Positions 43,699 to 51,080 of a DNA stretch of 64,000 nt are shown here, piece after piece. The first letter of the stretch is position 1; every line of letters starts with the position of its first letter. The position numbers were made by a program, and so were the translations under genes. Below the pieces are notes generated by a model that was not told the origin of the DNA, ran no database searches, and saw only the letters and a program-made list of their open reading frames with translations. Source of the DNA: Buttiauxella sp049686335 (GTDB lineage: Bacteria; Pseudomonadota; Gammaproteobacteria; Enterobacterales; Enterobacteriaceae); the NCBI RefSeq assembly GCF_049686335.1, contig NZ_JBAVHX010000004.1, positions 806,001-870,000 of the forward strand, read 5' to 3'.

Positions 43699-43857
43699 TT
43701 AAGCGTCCTCACCATCCAATCCTACAGAACGGCGCAGCGCATTAAGCGGGGCGGTCAATAACTTGGTGCTGCTATCAGATGCAGCAAGACCACGACGCAA
43801 TAAAGCGGTGCACTGGCAAGCCATGACAGCGCATTGCCAGTCCGGGTCACAGACGGC
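43699..43857 (-). pseudogene. Unidentified 3' gene fragment ahead of ogr
   Basis: A frame ending in TAA directly before the ogr ATG reads about 50 residues, including CTALLRRGLAASDSSTKLL and NALRRSVGLDGEDA. It has no start codon of its own within the region and is out of frame with the tape-measure remnant. In P2 the gene before ogr is D, but I see no clear gpD similarity, so I leave it unnamed. Confidence 0.4.
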
Positions 43858-45128
43858 ACGTTTTTATGCCCAAAGTGGACAGGCCAAAACGGATCAACGC
43901 CAGCGGTCCGAGCACTGTAGCAATTGCCACCGCAAGCGTGCCAAGCGCCACTGTGATCGCTGCCGTGGCTGCTGCAACCTTCATCAGAGTGCCAGCCAAC
44001 TGCGGGTTTTGCTCCACCCAACGGCGCAACGCTCCGGTGACTCCCTTCACGGCGTTCATAATGTCCAGCAGTGGCTGACGGAATGTTTCAGCCAGACTAC
44101 TGAATGCATTCTGGGCACCGGTCTTAACCAGTAACCATTGCGCGGATAATGAATCCTTATTGATATCGGATTCTTTCTGAATGTAACCGTTTGCATCCCC
44201 GCCAGACGTGAGACTGAGCTAGGGCTGCAGCTCCGGCAGGTTGTTCGCAAGCTTCGCCGCATCATCGCCACACTCTTTGCCAAAAATCATCGTCATGGCG
44301 GACACGCGCTTGTCCTGCGGCAGATGGTTGATCTTCTCCAGCACCCGCTGGATGGTGCCCATCGCATCTTGCCTCATCAGCTTTTCATTCTCAGCCGGAA
44401 TAAGTTTCAGCAGATCCATCCCTTCAAAGAAGCGCTTGCTTTGCATGGTGGCAATCGACAGCTCGCGCACCATGGCATTCGAGGCGCTGGCGTAACTTTT
44501 CACTGCAGCCACAACCGATGCACCCATTGCCAGCCGGCAGCCGTTGTGGTTGCGCCTGCTCCAGCGATACTGTCACGTACCTGCAGACTACGTGAATATT
44601 GATCGCGTGTTGCGTTCATCCGCGCTTGTTGTTTGCCCAGCCGTTTGAGGGACTTTTGCTGACGGTCCAACGCCTGTCGGGTTTCGTCAGCGCTCGGCCT
44701 CAGTTCCCGTTGTGCGCTGCTAAGTTTCTTCGTATCAAGACCATCCTCATTGAGTGCAAGACGCTGACACTGCACCGATTGGCGTAAGCCGTTATATTTT
44801 CCCTGCAGCTCAATGACACGATTCTTTGCCTGTTCAAGCAGACGAGTCTGCGCCGCCGCGGGCCGGTTGGTTGCAGAAAACTGCGTGGCAAGTTTTGCGG
44901 CTTCTTCGCGTGCGGATTTGAGGTTATTTCCATTAGCGGCAAGCATGGCGCTGGCCTTTCTGAAACCTTCAACGCGCCCCGCCTGAGTGTCTAAATTTTT
45001 GAGCCGGCATGACTTTGCTGGATAGCTGTTGCCAGTTCTTTTGAACTGGCTTGAGCTGATCGGAATGGACGGGTGATTTTATCAACCGCATTAAGAATGA
45101 CCTGCAGGCGCAGGTTGTTATCACTCAT
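43850..45128 (-). pseudogene. Tail tape-measure protein T, fragmented and deleted
   Basis: The gene starts at ATG 45128 (MSDNNLRLQVILNAVDKITR), overlapping the E' stop as in P2. The frame stops at 44991 in an A/T run and continues in another frame (DTQAGRVEGFRKASAMLAA) to about 44500. It then shifts again to the piece at 44219-44527 (VKSYASASNAMVRELS, MTMIFGKECGDDAAKL), and ends with the hydrophobic segment in another frame at 43847-44059 (QNPQLAGTLMKVAAATAA). The total is about 430 codons against more than 800 in P2, so there are internal deletions as well as frameshifts. Confidence 0.85.
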
Positions 45129-45404
45129 CGCTGGCCCCGCTTCTCTGAATCGCTTTGTGTCGCCACTCCAGCACTTCGGTCAGCGGCATAACGTACTTAA
45201 CGGAGGGCGGCCAGTGAAAGATGGTGGCAATATCTGCCACTAAATCGTCAACCGTCAGGCTGTTGGTAAATCGGCAAGCACCGATTTCTTCAACAAAAAA
45301 GTGATGACCTCCACGGACAGCGAGGTCAGATCGGCTGGGTCCAATTCCGCCATTTCCTGCGCGGTCAGGGTTGGGGTTGAGATGCGCGGGCTCACCGTCA
45401 TCAT
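45121..45404 (-). pseudogene. Tail assembly chaperone E/E' with programmed -1 frameshift site
   Basis: Frame 0 (gpE-like) contains LTAQEMAELDPADLTSLSVE and ends at TGA 45255-45257. A slippery heptamer T TTT TTG lies at 45300-45294 on the minus strand. A -1 shift there opens a second frame that continues through NSLTVDDLVADIATIFHWPP and LEWRHKAIQRSGASDE to TGA at 45121, overlapping the T start. This is the E+E' arrangement of P2-like tails. The 5' end of E is lost: the frame is fused to the beginning of FI by deletion. Confidence 0.75.
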
Positions 45405-45446
45405 AGCCGTGCTTACCGTGGAAATTGATCGGGTGCCGTCCTTGAT

Positions 45447-45485
45447 TTAAACAACGCGCACCCCAAGGTGGTAATCCTGAGCCAT
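45447..45485 (-). pseudogene. Start of tail sheath gene FI (remnant)
   Basis: After an AGGAGA ribosome binding site the frame reads MAQDYHLGVRVV and hits TAA. In the same frame beyond the stop it continues IKDGTRSISTVSTAM, matching the start of P2-like FI. Sequence then passes directly into gene E, so most of FI and all of FII have been deleted. Confidence 0.65.
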
Positions 45486-45808
45486 GAAACTGTCTCCTGT
45501 TATAACGGGTCAGAATTATGGTGAGGCTGTCATCCTAAAGATCCGCCTCTTGGGGTTGTAGGATAAATGGCAGAATAGAAATGTAGTCCAGACTCCGAGC
45601 ATATCAACTTCGGTGTGATGTGTTTAAATTTACCAACCCTAGTTGCTTCTGGCGGTACGCTTCAAGATTCCAACTTGGTGATTTAGTACCGTTTCTTTGC
45701 TATATTCGCAACCAAATTATGGTCAGGAACAAATGATTTAATTGTAACTGACATCCAAAACAGCTTTTGGCACAGTGATAAATAAAGTACAAACAGGAAG
45801 CGGTGTTA
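45486..45808. other. Non-coding stretch between tail remnant and acyltransferase gene
   Basis: About 320 bases with no convincing frame on either strand. It becomes AT-rich from about 45690 toward the acyltransferase start and must contain that gene's promoter, for example TATATT-like sequences near 45700. No other signal is recognisable. Confidence 0.5.
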
Positions 45809-47623
45809 ATGTTTAGACTAGATATAAATGCACTTAGATTTTTGGCAGTAATATCAGTTGTATTATTCCATTTTAAAGTGCCCTATACCTCTGGAGGATA
45901 TTCTGGTGTCGATATTTTCTTTGTGATATCTGGGTATCTCATGCATCTTATGCTGTCCAAAAACACGCTTAGCCGAGCTAACATAATAATATTTTATAAA
46001 AAAAGATTCTCTCGTATTTTTCCAGCGCTAGCTGTATGTTTATTTATTTTCTCCATAATTTCTACCACTCTAAGCCCTTTATCTCTTCTGAATAACATCA
46101 CAATCCAAGTTCTTTCTGCAGTGACTTTTACATCAAATTTATTTTTTACCAACGCACTTTCCAGCTATTTTTCACAAACAGCAGATAGTTATATATTCCT
46201 CCATACTTGGTCATTGGGATTAGAGTTTCAATATTATTTAATCTTCCCATTAATTTTATTAAATATACGGAAATTTAAATTTAATGAAAGTTTGGCATTA
46301 GCCTTTTCAGCTGTGCTGTCTTTAATTTTTTGCCTGGTAATGGTAAACAATGATCAAACAGTAGCATTCTATAACCTCCCATTTCGGGCATGGGAACTAC
46401 TGATAGGTGCTTATGCCTCGTCAATTGGTGATGTTGTAAAATTAAAGCCTAAGGCAAAGAAAGCAGTCGAAATCTTCTGCATTTTTGGAATCCTGGCATA
46501 TGTCATTTTTGGAGGTTCTCCCTCTTCATGGCCTGATGTAAAGGCAATTATACCAACCTTACTTACCTTCATTATTTTAGTATTAAAAATTGACAATGAT
46601 GATATCGCCATTAAAAACACACTTTTCCAAGGGATAGGAAAATGGTCGTATTCAATATATTTATATCATTGGCCACTGGCATCAATTTTAGTTACGCATA
46701 ATCTAGAAAATAATATTTTTTTAGTTTTAACATTCTTAGTTCTCTCTATTGTTCTTGGATATATATCATATAGATTTGTCGAGAATAATAAACACATCCC
46801 TAAGAAAACTATCGCCGTTTTAGCTCTGGTAGCTGTTTTTACACCAGTGCTTGGGAAATATCTATATTTGCATGAAAAATGGTTGGGTAAAAATGATCTA
46901 TTATTGGACTCATACAGCAAATACAATATTAATCCTCAATTTAATGGAAACCCCAAAGATCCAGCAAAAAGTTGTTTTTTAAGCAGCAAAAACCCATCCA
47001 TTAATGATTACGACTATAGTTATTGTACTAATACAGAAAAACACAAGAAAACAATTTTATTATTTGGCGATAGCCATGTAGCCGAGTTCTCTAAGGCTAT
47101 TCGGGAAAAGTACTGGAATTACAATATAATTCAAGCAACTTCCTCTGGATGCCCGCCTATCATAAATGTTAAAGGTGAAGGGACTTGTCAAACTCTGTTT
47201 AACATGGTCTTTAACAAGATTATAAAAGATAAACAAATCGACCTCGCTATAGTTGGTGCTAACTGGAGTGCTTTTGCTGCAACTAATGATATAATTTCGG
47301 GAATAAACAAAACAAACCAATTACTTAAAGAAAAGATACCTACTGTTAAATTCATTAGTCAAACGAAGAATTATTCCACTTCGCTTCCGATGTTAATCAT
47401 GAACTCAAAAAACATAAATGATATAGCCCCAACAGAAGATAGTCATACTTTCTATAATAAAATGAAGAAAGATCTACCTGCAATTGATTTTATTGATATT
47501 TATAATTACGGTTGCCAGAAAGATAAATGCAAATTATTAAATGACGATAACGTACCTATGTTCTTTGATAACAACCACTACACATACGAATGGACAAAAA
47601 GTATTGTTAATGAATTGTTTTAA
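45809..47623 (+). CDS. Membrane O-acyltransferase (OafA/YrhL type) with SGNH domain
   Basis: Encodes 604 residues from ATG 45809 (a GTG two codons upstream is also open). The N-terminal acyltransferase_3 domain has about ten membrane segments and the motifs INALRFLAVISVVLFHF, SGVDIFFVISGYLM and FYKKRFSRIFPALA. The C-terminal SGNH hydrolase-like domain shows GDSH at about residues 420-423 and a late D-x-x-H-type element in FFDNNHYTYEW. Such proteins acetylate O-antigen or other surface sugars; phage-borne versions change the receptor and block superinfection. The gene is much more AT-rich than its surroundings, and codon use is foreign. It ends in its own terminator. The substrate cannot be read from sequence. 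Confidence 0.88.
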   Translation: MFRLDINALRFLAVISVVLFHFKVPYTSGGYSGVDIFFVISGYLMHLMLSKNTLSRANIIIFYKKRFSRIFPALAVCLFIFSIISTTLSPLSLLNNITIQVLSAVTFTSNLFFTNALSSYFSQTADSYIFLHTWSLGLEFQYYLIFPLILLNIRKFKFNESLALAFSAVLSLIFCLVMVNNDQTVAFYNLPFRAWELLIGAYASSIGDVVKLKPKAKKAVEIFCIFGILAYVIFGGSPSSWPDVKAIIPTLLTFIILVLKIDNDDIAIKNTLFQGIGKWSYSIYLYHWPLASILVTHNLENNIFLVLTFLVLSIVLGYISYRFVENNKHIPKKTIAVLALVAVFTPVLGKYLYLHEKWLGKNDLLLDSYSKYNINPQFNGNPKDPAKSCFLSSKNPSINDYDYSYCTNTEKHKKTILLFGDSHVAEFSKAIREKYWNYNIIQATSSGCPPIINVKGEGTCQTLFNMVFNKIIKDKQIDLAIVGANWSAFAATNDIISGINKTNQLLKEKIPTVKFISQTKNYSTSLPMLIMNSKNINDIAPTEDSHTFYNKMKKDLPAIDFIDIYNYGCQKDKCKLLNDDNVPMFFDNNHYTYEWTKSIVNELF

Positions 47624-47661
47624 CCAAAATATTAGCGCCATTAGTTGGCGCTAATATTTTA
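47624..47661. terminator. Terminator after the acyltransferase gene
   Basis: A perfect 14-bp stem (AAAATATTAGCGCC with its complement) and a seven-base loop, with A residues before and T residues at the end of the stem, directly follow the stop codon. It isolates the acyltransferase from the integrase gene. Confidence 0.85.
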
Positions 47662-47668
47662 TGAATCG

Positions 47669-48763
47669 ATGATTAATCCACAAGAACTCGATACAGGAAA
47701 ATGGATTTGCGAATGCTACCCCGCCGGGCGTGGTGGGCGCCGTGTGCGTAAGCAGTTCGCTACGAAAGGCGAAGCGTTGGCATTTGAACTGCACACCATG
47801 GAGGAAGCGACCAATAAGCCCTGGTTAGGTGAAGCAGCAGATCACCGCAGGCTAAGCGAGGTAGTCACGCTTTGGTACAACCTGCACGGAAAATCCCTAA
47901 CCGCAGGTGAGCGCGTTTTTAACAAACTCAAATTAGTTGTCGAAGCCCTGCAAGATCCCCTGGCGACAGACTTCACAGCTAAGCAGTTCGCCCACTATCG
48001 AGACAAACGTCTGTCAGGAGAGATTTACTTTAACGAGAAGTGGAAGAATGGCGCGGACCCGGTCACCATCAATCTTGAGCAAAGCTATCTAAGCAGCGTG
48101 TTCAACGAACTATCGAGCCTTGGAGAATGGACACAACCGAATCCATTAGAAACCATGCGGAAATTTACCACTGCCGAGAAAGAGATGGCCTGGCTCACGC
48201 ATGAACAAATAACAGAACTCCTGGCGGCATGTAATCGGCTTGGCGAAGATTTAACTCTAATAGTTAAGGTTTGCCTGAGTACCGGCGCACGCTGGCGTGA
48301 GGCTGAAAATCTGGGACGTTCACAGATATAAAAACACAAGATCACTTTCGTTCGGACGAAGGGAAAGAAAAACCGCAGCATTCCAATCAGCAAAGAACTT
48401 TATGAAGAACTGACTGCTCGCAAGACTGACAAGCTTTTCAAGGAATGCTACTTCCAGTTTATGGGTGCCGTAGATTCAACGTCTATCAAGCTGCCTCGCG
48501 GCCAGCTCACCCACGTTCTACGCCATACTTTCGCAGCACACTTCATGATGTCGGGTGGCAACATTCTGGCACTACAGCGCATCCTTGTTCACCACGATAT
48601 TAAAATGACGATGCGTTATGCTCACCTCGCTCCCGATCACCTGGACACCGCTTTGCGGTACAACCCTTTAGCCACAATGCCGCCCCTACCTCAAGATAAT
48701 AGTGGCGACAAAATGGCGGCAGAGGTTGGTAATCCCCCTATTTCCTCCCCACTCACCGCCTGA
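47669..48763 (+). pseudogene. P2-family tyrosine integrase interrupted by one ochre codon
   Basis: From ATG 47669 the frame encodes a 364-codon tyrosine recombinase with a single in-frame TAA at 48329-48331 (codon 221). The frame is otherwise continuous across it. Catalytic residues are all present: R208 (TGARWREAE) before the stop, and K231 (RTKGKKNRS), H282 and R285 (HVLRHTF), H308 and Y317 (HHDIKMTMRYAH) after it. The N-terminal arm-binding domain (GKWICECYPAGRGGRRVRKQ) is typical of the family. Unless the stop is suppressed, the product lacks four of six catalytic residues, so excision should be blocked. The 3' end overlaps the putative right-arm sites. Confidence 0.9.
48701..48721. repeat. 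Putative integrase arm-type sites, right arm
   Basis: AGTGGCGACA and AATGGCGGCA lie in tandem with an 11-base period, inside the 3' end of the integrase gene. A 20-base stretch (48703-48722) is identical to the left-arm copy at 43457-43476. Confidence 0.6.
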
Positions 48764-48804
48764 TTAAGTCATTGATAAACAAGTAACTCATTGTTTTTAC
48801 TAAC

Positions 48805-48827
48805 CCATTTACATAAATGGTTTTTTT
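48805..48827 (+). terminator. Terminator after the integrase gene
   Basis: CCATTT pairs with AAATGG across ACAT, followed by seven T residues. The T tract is at the same time the start of the attR core. Confidence 0.65.
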
Positions 48828-48842
48828 ATTGCCTGAAATTTA
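48822..48842. repeat. attR core
   Basis: Second copy of the 21-base direct repeat found at 43393-43413. It marks the right boundary of the prophage. The following 190 bases up to the MFS gene contain no recognisable gene. Confidence 0.85.
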
Positions 48843-49035
48843 GACCCTTTCAGATCAACAGCTTGCTACTCTCCTTCTTGCCCCTAGCGACTGCATAGCG
48901 GTACAAACCATGTCCCGGTCATATTCAGCATGGATGCACCTCTCCTTTTACGGTATGTGTGTTATTGCCCATACTTTTTATGGAGCAAGCTGATATGAGG
49001 GGATACATGATGCTCCTAAAAGGCAGTCACTCCCT

Positions 49036-50271
49036 TTATGGGTGGTGAACGTCCCGGCGTAATCCTGACCGTCGTCGCCCCACGATATGGTTCGCCACCA
49101 GCAGACAAATCATCACAGCAAACCCACCACCAGAACTCAGATACAACACCCATGCGGGATCGTAAATATCAGCTGCGAACCCTGCGATGACGGGCAAAAT
49201 TAGCGTGATAATAAGCTGAAAGCGCCACGCCTTCGCCATCGCTCTGCCGGTTATCGAGGCGGGAAAGGTCTGCATGATATTTAACGTCGCCAGTACGTAG
49301 ACGATGTTAGTAAAGATATGCGCCATAACAATCAATAACATCGCCAACCATTGCCTGTCCGTGATGGAAACCAGGGCATAGCAGCAAATAAACAGCGCAA
49401 GCGAAATGATAAGCACATTGATTTTCCCCGTGTGGCGTTGCAAATGCGCTTCAGACAATAGCAACGGGCCAATAAGTTGCCCCACACTTCGCGCCAATAA
49501 CAACATCAGCCCTGAGCCTGAAGAACTGCCACCAAAGTTTGGAGCCAGCGCGGGTAACAGGGCCATGGCGGGTGCGCCAACGAAGGCAATTGCTGGAAGA
49601 AACAGCAGGCTACGGCGTTGTAGCTGTGTGAGTTCTCGCCAGTTGAGGTTGGATATAACCTCCCCATTTTCCTGAGCAGACACCGGCCGATACGCCCTGT
49701 GAGCAGCGAAAAGCAGAACGATCCCGAGCACAAAACTCATCGCATCGAGGGCGAGAAGCGATGCCACCGCGATATGCCCATACAGCAACGTGCCAATGCC
49801 GATGCCAAGAATAACGTTTGCCGCGAATATAAATGTTTCCAGGCCAGAGGCTGCGGGGAGTTCTGCCGGTTTCAGGCCGCTTTTTAATGTCTGGCTTAAT
49901 ACCGGCACCATCATGCCACTCGCAAAAGCCGCCACCGCCTGGCTTGAAAGTAACAGAATAAGGTTGTCGCTAAATAACGACCATGCAGGCAATGCCAGCC
50001 CCACCAGCCCTATGACTTCACAAAAAATCATTACTGGAATGGGAGCCATTTTGGTGAGCAGTTTTTCTGCCAGATAACTTCCCGGAAAGCCTGGCGCTAG
50101 CGCGAGAATATAGGCAAGTGTAAGTACCGAGGGTTTCGCTTCGAGGGCGAGGAGCTTTCCAAAAACAATGACGTAAGTCAGCCCGTTCCCAACAGACGAG
50201 AGCAGTAATGCCGCCCCAAGCAGGGCAAACCAGCGATGCTGGCGAAGCGTACGCAGAATGAGAAAAAACAT
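49036..50271 (-). CDS. MFS transporter of unknown substrate
   Basis: Encodes 411 residues with about 12 membrane segments. It resembles the EntS-like MFS_3 group in layout, with two halves and a central charged loop around HRAYRPVSAQENGEVISN. Features include LGAALLLSSVGNGLTYVIVF, ALAPGFPGSYLAEKLLTK in the first cytoplasmic loop, and an arginine-rich C-terminus (GRRRSGLRRDVHHP). There is no counterpart between rybB and rcdA in K-12. It follows rcdA on the same strand with a 157-base gap, so it could be under RcdA control or its own promoter. I cannot assign a symbol. Confidence 0.85.
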   Translation of the reverse strand: MFFLILRTLRQHRWFALLGAALLLSSVGNGLTYVIVFGKLLALEAKPSVLTLAYILALAPGFPGSYLAEKLLTKMAPIPVMIFCEVIGLVGLALPAWSLFSDNLILLLSSQAVAAFASGMMVPVLSQTLKSGLKPAELPAASGLETFIFAANVILGIGIGTLLYGHIAVASLLALDAMSFVLGIVLLFAAHRAYRPVSAQENGEVISNLNWRELTQLQRRSLLFLPAIAFVGAPAMALLPALAPNFGGSSSGSGLMLLLARSVGQLIGPLLLSEAHLQRHTGKINVLIISLALFICCYALVSITDRQWLAMLLIVMAHIFTNIVYVLATLNIMQTFPASITGRAMAKAWRFQLIITLILPVIAGFAADIYDPAWVLYLSSGGGFAVMICLLVANHIVGRRRSGLRRDVHHP

Positions 50272-50428
50272 CAGTTATCCCTTATCAACAAGCACAAAGA
50301 AGTCGCCGACTTTTCGTCGGTTTAAAAGCTGTGTTTATTGCGAAGGAAAAAACTACATTGGTCAGAGACTCATATTAAGAAACTGCATCAAACTCTAGCT
50401 AACAATACGCAGAAAATCACCTGGCAAT

Positions 50429-50974
50429 TTATCCAATAATTTTCGCCAGCATTCTGCTGAGATCATCGCGGCTTAATGGATGCCGGTCCGTCACATAATG
50501 CAAGGTCATGCCTTCGATAAAAGCATCCAGCGTACGGGCAGTTATCGGGTCAAAGAAGGCCTCCAGCACTTGTTGGCTGCGACACATCCAGTCTTGCATG
50601 ATGATTTTTACAGCGGGGTTACGATTGGCGTAGGCATAAAGTTGATACATCACTTGCAGATTGTAGGAGGTTGCAATTTTCTCACCGCAAATCATATCCA
50701 CGATAGCCTCGCAGGCTTCATCGCGATTACCCGCTTGTTTCATTCGCGCACGATACTCATCTGACATTTGAATGGCGAATTGCGTGAATGCCTCACTCAG
50801 CAAAGATTCAATTCCGTCGAAATAATAGGTCATTGAACCTAACGAAACGTCAGCTGCTTCAGCAATTTTACGGTGCGTAATATGGCTAATTCCGTGCTCT
50901 ACCAGCATATCCAGTGTCGCTTGTAGAATGCGTTCACGTCGGTCGGGATCGTTACGGCGCGGGGCTTTGCTCAT
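50429..50974 (-). CDS. rcdA: RcdA (YbjK), TetR-family regulator
   Basis: Encodes 181 residues (E. coli 178) from ATG 50974; the upstream open frame lacks similarity. The TetR N-terminal DNA-binding domain spans RRERILQATLDMLVEHGISHITHRKIAEAADVS. E. coli RcdA activates csgD and affects biofilm and stress genes. It is divergent from ybjJ across 106 bases. A TACAAATGTA-type palindrome (TGTGTACAAATGTACACG, 51020-51037) lies between them and is a plausible RcdA operator. Confidence 0.92.
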   Translation of the reverse strand: MSKAPRRNDPDRRERILQATLDMLVEHGISHITHRKIAEAADVSLGSMTYYFDGIESLLSEAFTQFAIQMSDEYRARMKQAGNRDEACEAIVDMICGEKIATSYNLQVMYQLYAYANRNPAVKIIMQDWMCRSQQVLEAFFDPITARTLDAFIEGMTLHYVTDRHPLSRDDLSRMLAKIIG

Positions 50975-51019
50975 TATTTTCACTCGTTTAAACCAGACTA
51001 AAAAGAGTTTACCAGGCAA

Positions 51020-51037
51020 TGTGTACAAATGTACACG
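51020..51037. promoter_or_regulatory. Palindrome between rcdA and ybjJ, possible RcdA operator
   Basis: TGTGTACAAATGTACACG is an inverted repeat (GTGTACA-AA-TGTACAC) in the middle of the divergent gap. TetR regulators commonly bind such a site near their own start. Confidence 0.6.
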
Positions 51038-51080
51038 ATCTTGCTAGTGTAATTCTCATTCATCGCCAACCGGTATTTCC

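Larger units (their letters stand above)
43393..48842. mobile_element. Degraded P2-family prophage integrated at rybB
   Basis: About 5.45 kb between the two 21-bp repeats. From left to right it holds ogr, broken tail genes T, E/E' and FI (all on the minus strand), an AT-rich acyltransferase gene, and an integrase gene with one internal stop (plus strand). The order ogr-(D-U lost)-T-E'/E-(FII lost)-FI is that of P2. All capsid, replication, lysis and immunity genes are missing, so the element cannot be a functional phage. What remains is the acyltransferase and a nearly intact integrase. Confidence 0.9.

Noticed and set aside
43457..48722. The 20-base identity near both prophage ends as a duplicated integrase 3' end or a second prophage.
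   Set aside because: The identity is confined to a block with an 11-base internal period and does not extend into flanking integrase codons, so arm-type binding sites explain it better.
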